DNA of 64,000 bases from BOG-908 sp965198915 (GTDB taxonomy: Bacteria; Pseudomonadota; Alphaproteobacteria; Acetobacterales; Acetobacteraceae), in assembly GCA_965198915.1 (NCBI GenBank), contig CBDAQC010000002.1, forward strand, positions 1,116,001-1,180,000, read 5' to 3'. The notes beneath the pieces are model-generated. The model did not search any database. It saw nothing but the letters and a program-made list of their open reading frames with translations, and was not told where the DNA came from. Shown piece after piece: positions 54,845-62,608 of this stretch. Position 1 is the stretch's first letter. Every line of letters begins with the position of its first letter. A program made the position numbers and the translations under genes.

Positions 54845-55152
54845 CTGCCGCAGCAATCCTCGCCCGCGCCGAAGCCGCTGGCGTGCGTGTGGAGGCTGTT
54901 GGTGAACGCCTGCGGCTGACCGCACCGAGCCCCCCACCGCCTGCCCTGCTGCACGACTTGGCCGGCGCGAAAGCCGAATTGCTGGCTGTGCTCCAAGCCA
55001 AAGCCGACGAGGAGGGCGAGCGTGCCGCAATCAAGGCCGAACCGCAGTTGCCAGCGCGCGGCACTCCGCAGCGGGAGCGGCTGGACCGGGAGCATAAGGC
55101 TACCGTGGCCGGGCTACTAGCGGCCGCAAGATCATTCCCCAGGAGCAAGTAG
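54841..55152 (+). CDS. TubC-N-like docking-domain small protein
   Basis: 103 residues. The first ~55 residues (AAAILARAEAAGVRVEAVGERLRLTAP...LAGAKAELLAVLQ) match the TubC N-terminal docking-domain pattern, which appears as a stand-alone piece in many phages and integrative elements. The C-terminal half is charged and unrecognised. It overlaps the helicase stop (ATGA). Confidence 0.65.
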   Translation: MTAAAILARAEAAGVRVEAVGERLRLTAPSPPPPALLHDLAGAKAELLAVLQAKADEEGERAAIKAEPQLPARGTPQRERLDREHKATVAGLLAAARSFPRSK

Positions 55153-55164
55153 GAGGAAGCGCAA

Positions 55165-55815
55165 GTGGAAAACACAGAAAGTCCAAAGCCTCCGGGCGGA
55201 GTCCCGGCATCCATAACAGCCAACCCGCGAGAACTGGCGGTGATGGGCGCTTACTTGACCGAGCGGAAGAAAAAGGCCGCACGCCCGGTGGTGAAGGTTA
55301 CGACACAGGGGAAGGAAGTCAGCATTTGGCCAGACCATCCTAACCCCACCGTGGCACACGTCCTGCTCGCAAGGGCGATGGGCTCAACCGATCAAGCTTT
55401 CACCCACTCCATGCTGTTGCAGATGGCAAACGCGAGCGGGACAGGCCCCGTGCCGGACGAAGCCACCTTGAACTTCCTGCTTTCCGTGATCGAAGGTGTT
55501 GCGCCACGCGACCAAACGGAGGCGATGCTCGCGGCGCAGATGGCGGTTGTCCATAACACTATGATGACCTTCGCCCGTCGCTTGAACCACGTCGAGAGCA
55601 TTCCGCAGCAAGACTCCGCCGAGCGCACGTTGAACAAGCTCGCCCGCACCTTCGCCGTGCAAATGGAGACGCTGAAACGCTATCGCACGGGAGGCGAGCA
55701 AAAGGTGACGGTCCAGCATGTGCACGTGAATGACGGTGGGCAGGCGATAGTCGGCACGGTGGCGCCGATCCCATTGGAAGGCGGGGGGGCTGGAAATGCG
55801 GCGCCGTCCTCATGA
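55165..55815 (+). CDS. Conserved element protein of unknown function
   Basis: 216 residues from GTG 55165 with GGAGGAAG upstream. It contains FARRLNHVESIPQQDSAERTLNKLARTFAVQ and a C-terminal QKVTVQHVHVNDGGQAIVG; I recall the latter combination from phage/island proteins in alphaproteobacteria, without a known function. Its stop overlaps the next gene start (ATGA, 55812). No membrane or catalytic motif. Confidence 0.7.
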   Translation: MENTESPKPPGGVPASITANPRELAVMGAYLTERKKKAARPVVKVTTQGKEVSIWPDHPNPTVAHVLLARAMGSTDQAFTHSMLLQMANASGTGPVPDEATLNFLLSVIEGVAPRDQTEAMLAAQMAVVHNTMMTFARRLNHVESIPQQDSAERTLNKLARTFAVQMETLKRYRTGGEQKVTVQHVHVNDGGQAIVGTVAPIPLEGGGAGNAAPSS

Positions 55816-56060
55816 ACAGCAAATTGCCCATGCATCTCGCCTCCCGCTGTTCGGCAACCAGCAAGCGGACCCGGCAACCGTGCCAGGCTCCGGCAGTCAA
55901 AGGCTGGACCGTGTGCCACTTTCATGGTGTCGGCGGTGGTGGACCGAAAGGCGCGCACAACGGAGCTTTCCGGCATGGACTGCGCACGGCCGAGGCCAAC
56001 GCGGAACGAAGGTTGGTTGCAGAGATGTTGCGTGATGCAAAGAAGCTGGCGGCCCGTTGA
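55812..56060 (+). CDS. Small Cys/His-rich phage-type protein
   Basis: 82 residues. The centre reads CQAPAVKGWTVCHFHGVGGGGPKGAHNGAFRHG, with two Cys and His in a possible zinc-binding arrangement, then a Gly-rich stretch and the HNGAFRHG motif. This pattern is common in small prophage and island proteins adjacent to packaging or replication genes. Function unknown. It is coupled to the preceding gene by a 4-base overlap. Confidence 0.7.
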   Translation: MNSKLPMHLASRCSATSKRTRQPCQAPAVKGWTVCHFHGVGGGGPKGAHNGAFRHGLRTAEANAERRLVAEMLRDAKKLAAR

Positions 56061-56259
56061 TGCCACCGCCTAGCTGAAAGGGCGTCTACCCCGGACGCGC
56101 GCGCGGCGGTGACGGGCTCCTGCGATTACCTGCCCCCCCTATGCCGGGGTTAAATGTGGATCGCTTCCTTGACGTAGACCGTCGAACCGGGGAATTTATG
56201 CTTGTGCGATTGAGAATTCCAGCAAGTTGCCTTGACCTTTAGCGCTCGTTTTGCAGCAG

Positions 56260-56868
56260 CTAGGGACCGGGGAAAATCTTCTCGGTGCAAAGTAAGAACT
56301 GCTTCATAACCGTGTCAGGCGGCGTCTTCGCAACAGTGTAAGACCGGATGTTTGAGTAACCTGTCCGTGTGAAGGAAATGGTCGAGTCTCCCATCTGGAA
56401 GGCTGTAATCATGGCAGAAACAACTGAGTCGCTCGACCCATAGAGGAAGATTGAGCCGTCTGGCTGCGGGGCGACTGTAAGACGGCCATCACTGGAGAAA
56501 TTTAAACCGGAGAACGTAGCGTGACTAAGCGAGACGGAAGTCAGCTTCGTGATCTTGCCATTCGAAATAGTCGCGTCGCCCGCGCTAATGGTTACGCCCC
56601 ATGTGCTCTTCCCTGAAAGGACCCCGCTGGTGCCTTGGATGGCTTGCAGCCTTGCCGACGCGTATTCAGGAGATGGAAAGCTCGAAACAAGCATCGTAAC
56701 GCCACACTCCTCTGTGTGCGTCCCCGGCTGCTCGCTAAAGACATAGCTTGTGAAGGTAGGAACCACATCTTCGGCTGAAGCTGGAAGAGGCATGAGGCCA
56801 AACACTGCCCAGACTACCGAGTTAGCAACTAAGGCTGTCGCTGACGGTGATCTCAGTATGGCTACCAT
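56260..56868 (-). CDS. Secreted protein of unknown function
   Basis: 202 residues. The N-terminal 32 residues form a signal peptide ending ASA-ED. The mature part is beta-rich and Ser/Thr-rich, with only two cysteines (GTHTEECGV and LLCTEK near the end), likely a disulfide. It is the only gene of the element on the minus strand. It starts 151 bases from the resolvase start, so the two share a divergent promoter region. No family recognised; it looks like element cargo acting outside the cytoplasm. Confidence 0.62.
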   Translation of the reverse strand: MVAILRSPSATALVANSVVWAVFGLMPLPASAEDVVPTFTSYVFSEQPGTHTEECGVTMLVSSFPSPEYASARLQAIQGTSGVLSGKSTWGVTISAGDATISNGKITKLTSVSLSHATFSGLNFSSDGRLTVAPQPDGSIFLYGSSDSVVSAMITAFQMGDSTISFTRTGYSNIRSYTVAKTPPDTVMKQFLLCTEKIFPGP

Positions 56869-57019
56869 TCCTTGTTCCGTGCGGTATCAAGTCAGAAGAC
56901 TACACACCGCAGCAGGAGCACTCAACCGCCAACTTTTGCCACCGTTCGCCACAAACTCAGCCATTGCGCAAAGCCAATACGACCGTATAGAGTTTGCTTG
57001 TCGAGCGGTGGGCAGGACG

Positions 57020-57691
57020 ATGCGGCAAGCGGTGGCTTACATCCGGGTTTCGACTGGGCAGCAAGGCAAGAGTGCCCTTGGCATCGAGGCGCAACGTGAA
57101 GCCCTCGCCCGGTTCGCTGCCGCTGAAGGTTGCGAGCTTCTGGCCGAGGTGGTGGAGGTGGAGACCGGCAAGGGCAGCGATGCCCTTGACCGCCGCCCGA
57201 AGCTGGCCGAGGCATTGGCGAAAGCCCGCAAGCTCAAGGTGCCGGTGGTGGTGGCCAAGCTGTGCCGCCTTTCCCGTGACGTGGCTTTTATCTCCGGCTT
57301 GATGGCCCAGCGTGTTCCCTTCATTGTGGCAGAGCTTGGCGCGGACGCGGACCCGTTCATGCTCCATATATATGCAGCGCTGGCTGAGAAGGAGCGGCAC
57401 CTCATCTCGGATCGGACGCGGGCCGCCCTCGCCGCCAAGAAGGCGCAAGGCGCTGCTCTGGGTAACCGGACGAATCTGGCAGACGCGCAAGTCAAGGGTG
57501 CCACGGCCAACAAAGCTGCAGCCGCGACCTTCGCCGCCAACGTGCTGCCGGTAGTGAGGCAGATACAATCAAGCGGTGCGACTAACCTGCGGGCTATTGC
57601 CGAGGCGCTGAACGCTCGCGGCATTCGCACAGCACGGGGCGGTGCTTGGCATGACTCGACCGTGCGCAACCTACTCGCGCGAACTGGTTAA
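57020..57691 (+). CDS. Serine resolvase/recombinase
   Basis: 223 residues. The catalytic Ser is in AYIRVSTGQQGKSALG, with the conserved GIEAQREAL, and arginines in LCRLSRD and AEKERHLISDRTRAAL. The C-terminal segment LRAIAEALNARGIRTARGGAW resembles the DNA-binding recombinase domain of short resolvases. Start ATG 57020. It is a second recombinase besides the tyrosine integrase, so it may act in dimer resolution, inversion or insertion of the downstream ATPase module. Confidence 0.88.
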   Translation: MRQAVAYIRVSTGQQGKSALGIEAQREALARFAAAEGCELLAEVVEVETGKGSDALDRRPKLAEALAKARKLKVPVVVAKLCRLSRDVAFISGLMAQRVPFIVAELGADADPFMLHIYAALAEKERHLISDRTRAALAAKKAQGAALGNRTNLADAQVKGATANKAAAATFAANVLPVVRQIQSSGATNLRAIAEALNARGIRTARGGAWHDSTVRNLLARTG

Positions 57692-57818
57692 TCTGCAGGC
57701 AAAGCAAGCAATCAGTTGGCTGCAAGCACGTCACGCTTATTGCCCGACATGAGAGGAAAGCATAGGATTGTCTTCCTCAGTTTATGATTCCTATGCTTTA
57801 CATAGCGAGGATGTCTCC

Positions 57819-59066
57819 ATGACCGAGCACTCACTTTTTAGCGATCGCCATGCCTCTAATGACAGGGTTTTCAAATACGGCTACGGTCACCCTCAATCCG
57901 TGAAAGCCGACAAAAGGAAAACTGAGCTAGTGATCTCATCTATGCTCGCCCGAGGCTACCGAACGTTTCCAAAGTTTCAGATGGAGGATCTTGGCCGGAT
58001 AAATTTGCTTGTTGGTCGGAATAACTCTGGCAAGACTTCTTTGCTTGAAGGTTTGTATATACTCGCGTCTGGAATGAGCGTAGGCGCAATCTGGCAGATT
58101 CTGGTGAATCGAGGTGAGATTATAACGCCTTACCAGATGCCAGGTATAGCCACTTCCCCAGAAGTAAGCGTTTGCCATCTATTTTGCGGCCACAAGATCA
58201 CGCCTGGGGCGGAGTTTATTCTTTCAACCACAAACAACTCGCCACGTGAGATCAAGTTTACGATTGTAGAGGCAAAGCCGGGCAATTCCGAGCAAAATCA
58301 ACTCTTCGATGCAGCTGGGGAGTCGCCGTCTCCAAAACTTTCATTACAAATACTTCTAAGTGGTGCACAGGCACCTATCGTTTTACCCTTAACGTACACC
58401 GAGACGGTGCGCTTAGACGTATTGCAAAACTTCTATAACTTTTCACTGCAACAGAAGGAAAAGAAAAGCGGCGAGGCTCAGTATCTTACCACCGACTCTC
58501 TAAATGCTTCGCAAGTTGCTCAAAGTTTAAACGAAATAGTCTTAACGAATGATGAGCACCGCGTCATCGAAGCATTACAACTTCTTGAACCGCGTCTCGA
58601 GCGAATTGCAGCTGTTCCCATCAGCTTTGCCCCCATGCCCGGTCAACCTTATTCGGTATTAACCAAAAGCGGGGTATTTATCAAACTAAAGGGCAATGAC
58701 AATAGGTTGCCCATTGGCAGTTTTGGCGAAGGCACATGGCGAATTTTCGCCATAGCGATAGCGATGGTGAAAGCTAGAAACAGCGTTCTCTTGATAGATG
58801 AAATCGACAATGGTCTGCACTTTTCAGCTATGAAAGACATGTGGGAACTTATTGCGAAGTCTGCTGAACAGCTAAATGTTCAAGTCTTCGCTACAACTCA
58901 CAATAGCGATTGCGTTAGAAGTTTCGCTTCAATCTGCAATCCGGCATCACACAATCGGAATTCGGCTGTGACCATGCAGCGTATCGAATATGGAAAGGAA
59001 AAGTCTATACCCTTCTCTGAGGAAGAGATCGTTTCGGCCGCTGAGAATAATATAGAAATCAGATGA
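57819..59066 (+). CDS. AAA/ABC-type ATPase of a two-gene defence-like module
   Basis: 415 residues from ATG 57819 (GAGG 8 bases upstream); a TTG start at 57768 is possible. Walker A is INLLVGRNNSGKTSLLEGL, the signature-like part is GSFGEGTWRIFAIAIAM, Walker B is VLLIDEIDNGLH, and the sensor-type His is in FATTHNSDC. This is the OLD/AAA_15-AAA_21 group of SMC-like ATPases, in which the coiled-coil is replaced by a ~230-residue insert (about 100-290). Base composition is much lower in GC than the flanks. The next gene overlaps by 4 bases and encodes a TOPRIM-like protein, so the pair probably forms one complex, as in OLD, Gabija or PARIS systems. Confidence 0.85.
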   Translation: MTEHSLFSDRHASNDRVFKYGYGHPQSVKADKRKTELVISSMLARGYRTFPKFQMEDLGRINLLVGRNNSGKTSLLEGLYILASGMSVGAIWQILVNRGEIITPYQMPGIATSPEVSVCHLFCGHKITPGAEFILSTTNNSPREIKFTIVEAKPGNSEQNQLFDAAGESPSPKLSLQILLSGAQAPIVLPLTYTETVRLDVLQNFYNFSLQQKEKKSGEAQYLTTDSLNASQVAQSLNEIVLTNDEHRVIEALQLLEPRLERIAAVPISFAPMPGQPYSVLTKSGVFIKLKGNDNRLPIGSFGEGTWRIFAIAIAMVKARNSVLLIDEIDNGLHFSAMKDMWELIAKSAEQLNVQVFATTHNSDCVRSFASICNPASHNRNSAVTMQRIEYGKEKSIPFSEEEIVSAAENNIEIR

Positions 59067-59716
59067 TAGACGAGTTGAATCCACAACGTCTTGTAGTCGA
59101 GGGAAAGAATGACCTACTTTGCGTTCTTGGGTTATTAAGAGGCCGCAGCCTTTGGAACGATGCGAGCCCAGAATTTTTCATAAAAGAGATGGGCGGAACC
59201 AATCACACGATCAATGCACCTTTCATAAGAACACAATTAAAGCAGTCGGGTTTGAAAACGTTGGGTGTGATGGTCGATGCCGACGACAACTTAGAGGGAA
59301 AGTGGGAGTCTTTTTGTTCAATCGTCTGCAAAACTGCTGCTTCTAAATGCCCCGACTTACCAAAAGACGGATTTGTTACAACTACCGATTCGGGTTTGCG
59401 AGTTGGCTTTTGGTGCATGCCCAATTGCTTCTCGCCCGGGATGATGGAAACGTTTTTAGCAACGCTTATACCAAGTGACCACGAGCCTCTTTGGAACCAT
59501 GCAATAGAGTCTGGCCGAGCGGCAAAGAAGGACTTTCTCGCCCCATACAGGGAAACCCACATAGACAAGATGGCCATACATACATGGCTTGCTTGGCAAG
59601 ACCCGCCTGGGGAGCCGCTTTACAGGGCTATAAAAACAAGAATGTTAAATCCTGCGTCGCTTGCAGCTGACCCGTTTATCAGCTGGCTTAGTTTACTGTT
59701 TGATATTGGAAAATAA
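59063..59716 (+). CDS. TOPRIM-like (DUF3226/DUF4435-like) effector of the ATPase module
   Basis: 217 residues. Residues ~9-16 (LVVEGKND) give the TOPRIM Glu, and VMVDADDN (about 70-77) gives the D-x-D metal motif. GFWCMPNCFSPGMMETFLATLI and MAIHTWLAWQDPPG are further blocks I associate with DUF3226 proteins. A metal-dependent nuclease acting with the ATPase is the likely role. In PARIS the second protein is also TOPRIM-type (DUF4435), but this one is shorter and differs in motif blocks. Start ATG 59063 in ATGA overlap. Confidence 0.78.
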   Translation: MIDELNPQRLVVEGKNDLLCVLGLLRGRSLWNDASPEFFIKEMGGTNHTINAPFIRTQLKQSGLKTLGVMVDADDNLEGKWESFCSIVCKTAASKCPDLPKDGFVTTTDSGLRVGFWCMPNCFSPGMMETFLATLIPSDHEPLWNHAIESGRAAKKDFLAPYRETHIDKMAIHTWLAWQDPPGEPLYRAIKTRMLNPASLAADPFISWLSLLFDIGK

Positions 59717-59718
59717 GC

Positions 59719-59756
59719 ATTGATGGACCGTCTGAAAAATTGATGGACCGTCTGAA
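59719..59756. repeat. Tandem 18-bp direct repeat
   Basis: ATTGATGGACCGTCTGAA occurs twice, at 59719-59736 and 59739-59756, separated by two bases, exactly between the ATPase/TOPRIM module and the transposase remnant. It may be a junction left by an insertion event. Confidence 0.7.
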
Positions 59757-60076
59757 GGCTGGCGAAGTGGCCGGCGATCGGCGGCTAGATGCGGCTCGCC
59801 AGTCTGTAGGCGGCTTGCCTTGTCAGCGTGCTTGCGGAGGACTTCGCCCACATTCTTGGCGGTCACGGCCTTGCCCGTCATCGCCTCGGCGCAGGCTTCG
59901 CAACCACGCCCTACAAGGGCAACGACGGCGCGCTTCTCGGCGGGCCCTGAGCGGCCCTTCTTAGTCGAACGGGCGATGCGGCCACGGCTAAGTGGAGCCT
60001 TAGTCTCTTCGTGTCGGCCTCGCCGGAGCCAACGACCTTTTCCGGTTTTCCCATGGCCGAATGTTCCGGCGGGCAT
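59757..60076 (-). pseudogene. Transposase remnant (IS1595/ISXO2-like)
   Basis: Read on the minus strand, about 80 residues (KKGRSGPAEKRAVVALVGRG...MTGKAVTAKNVGEVLRKHAD) match the core of ISXO2/IS1595-type transposases as I know them. The zinc-ribbon N-terminus and the rest of the DDE/DDN core are missing, and the frame ends in unrelated sequence at the tandem repeat. It is a broken insertion sequence near the right end of the element. The remaining gap to 60301 holds the arm-type site and attR but no gene I can support. Confidence 0.5.
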
Positions 60077-60230
60077 TGCCCGTGCGACGTGTTCCGCTGG
60101 GTTAAGCAGCCAGTTCGAGGCTGTTACTCGGTTGCGGCTACCACGTCGCAGAATAGGAGCTTTCAGCCTGCACCGACTAATCGACTAATCGCCACCGCCC
60201 GTTGACCATCGCGCCCTTGCGGCGCAACAA

Positions 60231-60241
60231 TTAGGGGACAG
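60231..60241 (+). promoter_or_regulatory. Candidate integrase arm-type site, right
   Basis: TTAGGGGACAG, identical to 49581-49591, 61 bases inside attR. Confidence 0.5.
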
Positions 60242-60301
60242 ACCCGGGGAATTTTGGCGTAAGCCGTGCAAACCTGTTGCTCTCGTTAGAAAGTCAGCGG
60301 A

Positions 60302-60317
60302 CACTCCTTCCGCCAGG
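60302..60317. repeat. attR (direct repeat, right)
   Basis: CACTCCTTCCGCCAGG, identical to the tRNA-Ser 3' end at 49443-49458. It marks the right end of the element. Confidence 0.9.
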
Positions 60318-60473
60318 CGCTAGTTGCACGCTCTTGTCCACCGAAAGGTCCGGGACAGTAGGCCAACGCGATTCGCCAACGCCACCTTGCGCACGCGTTT
60401 GCTCCACCGGAGATCGTTTCCTGGGCACCAGGGAGGTAGAACCGCCGAATCTCGGGCAGACCGGGCTCTCCCG

Positions 60474-61349
60474 TTAAAATAGCGGCCTGGCCAGGGCCGG
60501 CACACCAAGCGTCACGAGCGAAATGTTCAACTGTGCGATGAAACCGGCATGGCTGCCTGCGCCCCTGGTAAGCGGCAGCAGCGCCTCGGCGGCAAGCTGG
60601 AAACCGGCGCCGGCATAGATCAGTCCCGGCGCAAGTGTCGTAAGCGAGGCTTGCCTGCTGGTGGGCTGAACGTACACGCACTCGACGATCGGAATGAACG
60701 GCCGCAACAACGGCGGCAGATGGCCTCCCGTGCCGCTCGCCATAAGCACGTTGAAACTGTATTGCAGCGACGCGCTGACAAGCGCCTGCTGAAATACCGA
60801 ACCCTGCGGCCGGTCGGACAACACGGCACCAACACTTCCGGTGATGGCGACCGGTTTCAGCAGAGGCTGTTCCACGATCGTGGAAAATCCCTGCCCGAAA
60901 TTGACGGCCGGGGTTGTCGTACTCGCCGATTGCGCGCCGATGCGCGCCGCGCCTGACCCGCCGAACTCGCGCGTCAAACTCAACGAGACGAGCCGCTCGG
61001 CGGGTTGGTCGTCGAGAACGACGTATTTCAGAGTTGCCGCCGCGTTCTGCCATCCTTGTGCCCCGCCATAGAGCCGCGGAAAGGACGTGTAGCCGATGTT
61101 GATCTGCAGGCTCAGAGCATTGGTAAGACGCTTGTCCAGCTCGAAATCCAGATCCACCGCCTTGTCGGCGGATGGTCCACGCGGGATCGCCAGGACCGTC
61201 GGCAAGGACACCTCATCGTCGATACCGGGCTCATCGAAGGTCAACGTCTTGGGAAAGTCCCGTCCCGCAGGTTCGTCCTGATCAGCCGCAGCGGCGCTTC
61301 CGGTGAGTGCGACGAACCCGCCCAGCAGGCAAACGCGTATGAGCTTCAT
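60474..61349 (-). CDS. Secreted/outer-membrane beta-barrel-like protein
   Basis: 291 residues from ATG 61349. A signal peptide (about residues 1-22, ending SAAAA) is followed by a beta-rich protein with alternating hydrophobic strands (DLDFELDKRLTNALSLQINIGY, LVSLSLTREFG, QQALVSASLQYSFNVL). The C-terminus ends in ...ARPLF with terminal Phe, as in outer-membrane barrels recognised by BAM. It resembles the loose family of small outer-membrane transporters or phenol-degradation-type MetA proteins. It is divergent from the acetamidase gene, with 293 bp between that should hold both promoters; I see no other gene there. Confidence 0.65.
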   Translation of the reverse strand: MKLIRVCLLGGFVALTGSAAAADQDEPAGRDFPKTLTFDEPGIDDEVSLPTVLAIPRGPSADKAVDLDFELDKRLTNALSLQINIGYTSFPRLYGGAQGWQNAAATLKYVVLDDQPAERLVSLSLTREFGGSGAARIGAQSASTTTPAVNFGQGFSTIVEQPLLKPVAITGSVGAVLSDRPQGSVFQQALVSASLQYSFNVLMASGTGGHLPPLLRPFIPIVECVYVQPTSRQASLTTLAPGLIYAGAGFQLAAEALLPLTRGAGSHAGFIAQLNISLVTLGVPALARPLF

Positions 61350-61642
61350 GGGCAGGTGTCTCGCGAAGCTCACTCGGGTGTAGTCCAACCTGACGGAGCT
61401 TGCATCATACTCTGCGGCTACAACGATTTGTCGAGCGTCAGCTCAACTGACGCGATGGTCGGACGCCCGCGTGAGCAGCAGGCCGTCCCAGGCCGAGCGT
61501 CCTGGGTATTCACCGGCCCTGACGAGGGAGCGCTGCAGGGACACTTCACAGCCAGGCGCTGGCCCGCGGCCTTGCCCGTGGCACTCTTTCCGTCGACATT
61601 ACGACAGACCCCGCCATAGTCGCTATCCGAGGAGCCGCGCAG

Positions 61643-62587
61643 GTGAGCAAGCCGGCGTCACACACGATACATGCGCACCAGCACCATTTCGGCTGGGACA
61701 ACAGCCTGCCTCCTGCGCTTACAGTGGCGCCCGGCACGACGCTCACCTTCGATTGTCAGGACTCCTCGGCCGGCCAGGTCACCCGGTCGAGCACATCGGC
61801 CGACGTCGCCCGCCTGGATTTCGGACGTATCAACCCGGTGACCGGCCCGATCCTGATCGACGGTGCGCAGCCAGGTGACGCGATCAAAATCAGCATACAA
61901 GCCTTCGATCCGAGCGGCTTCGGATGGACGGCCAACATCCCCGGCTTCGGTCTGCTGGCGGACCAGTTCCCCGACCCCGCCTTGCATCTCTGGTCGTACG
62001 ACCGGACGCTCGCAGCACCCGCGGCTTTTGGTCCCACGTCCCGCGTCCCGCTCAGGCCGTTCGCCGGCACGATCGGTCTGGCACTCGCCGAGCCCGGCCT
62101 GCACTCCGTCGTGCCGCCACGGCGCACCGGCGGCAATTTGGACATACGCGACCTGTCCGCCGGCACCGTACTGTATCTGCCTGTGGAAGTTCCGGGCGGC
62201 ATGTTCTCCGTGGGTGACACGCATGCTGCGCAGGGCGACGGCGAGATTTGCGGCACGGCGATAGAGAGTGCCATGTCGGTCAGCCTCACGCTGGACGTGG
62301 TCCGCGACGCCCGGCTGGCATCGCCGCGCTTCACCACCTCGCGGCCCGCCACGGACCATCTGGACAAGATGGGATACGAGGTGACGACGGGTGTAGGGCC
62401 TGACCTGATGACCGGCGCGCGCGAGGCGGTCAGCAGGATGGTCGATCTGCTTTCGCGCACGCAGGCCTTGTCGCCGGTGGACGCCTACATGCTATGCTCG
62501 GTCTGCGGAGATCTGCGCATCAGCGAGATCGTGGACCTGCCAAACTGGGTAGTGTCATTCTATTTTCCCCGCATCGTGTTCGGCTGA
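61643..62587 (+). CDS. Acetamidase/formamidase family protein
   Basis: 314 residues from GTG 61643, GAGGAG upstream. The FmdA/AmdA fold is visible in the order of blocks: HHFGWDNSLPPALTVAPG, NPVTGPILIDGAQPGD, GGNLDIRDLSAGTVLYLPV, GMFSVGDTHAAQGDGEICGTAIE, and the C-terminal YMLCSVCGDLRISEIVDLPNW. These enzymes hydrolyse formamide or acetamide to ammonia and the acid in the cytoplasm. The following gene encodes a secreted cyclase-family hydrolase 21 bases later, so a joint amide-utilisation role is plausible. The exact substrate is not readable. Confidence 0.88.
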   Translation: MSKPASHTIHAHQHHFGWDNSLPPALTVAPGTTLTFDCQDSSAGQVTRSSTSADVARLDFGRINPVTGPILIDGAQPGDAIKISIQAFDPSGFGWTANIPGFGLLADQFPDPALHLWSYDRTLAAPAAFGPTSRVPLRPFAGTIGLALAEPGLHSVVPPRRTGGNLDIRDLSAGTVLYLPVEVPGGMFSVGDTHAAQGDGEICGTAIESAMSVSLTLDVVRDARLASPRFTTSRPATDHLDKMGYEVTTGVGPDLMTGAREAVSRMVDLLSRTQALSPVDAYMLCSVCGDLRISEIVDLPNWVVSFYFPRIVFG

Positions 62588-62608
62588 CGGCCGTAAGGAG
62601 CATCCACG

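Larger units (their letters stand above)
49443..60317 (+). mobile_element. 10.9-kb integrative element in the 3' end of tRNA-Ser
   Basis: It is bounded by a 16-bp direct repeat CACTCCTTCCGCCAGG (49443-49458 and 60302-60317), the left copy being the tRNA-Ser 3' end with CCA. The integrase gene starts 230 bp inside the left end. Contents in order: integrase, unknown gene, excisionase-like HTH, small gene, primase, helicase, TubC-N-like protein, two small phage-type genes, a secreted protein (opposite strand), serine resolvase, ATPase plus TOPRIM-like pair, transposase remnant. No virion or conjugation genes are seen. Host repeats A and B do not occur inside. Confidence 0.9.

Noticed and set aside
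57692..57818. Possible N-terminal extension of the ATPase from TTG 57768
   Set aside because: The ATG at 57819 has a better-spaced GAGG. The TTG cannot be excluded but adds only 17 residues without known motif.
60166..60190. Short tandem CGACTAAT repeats near the right end of the element
   Set aside because: Only two adjacent units; too short to call a repeat array, and no CRISPR-like spacing exists anywhere in the window.
60286..61053. A 255-codon minus-strand frame crossing attR
   Set aside because: It overlaps the barrel-like gene in another frame and reads through the attachment repeat; the translation is arginine-rich and not conserved in type.
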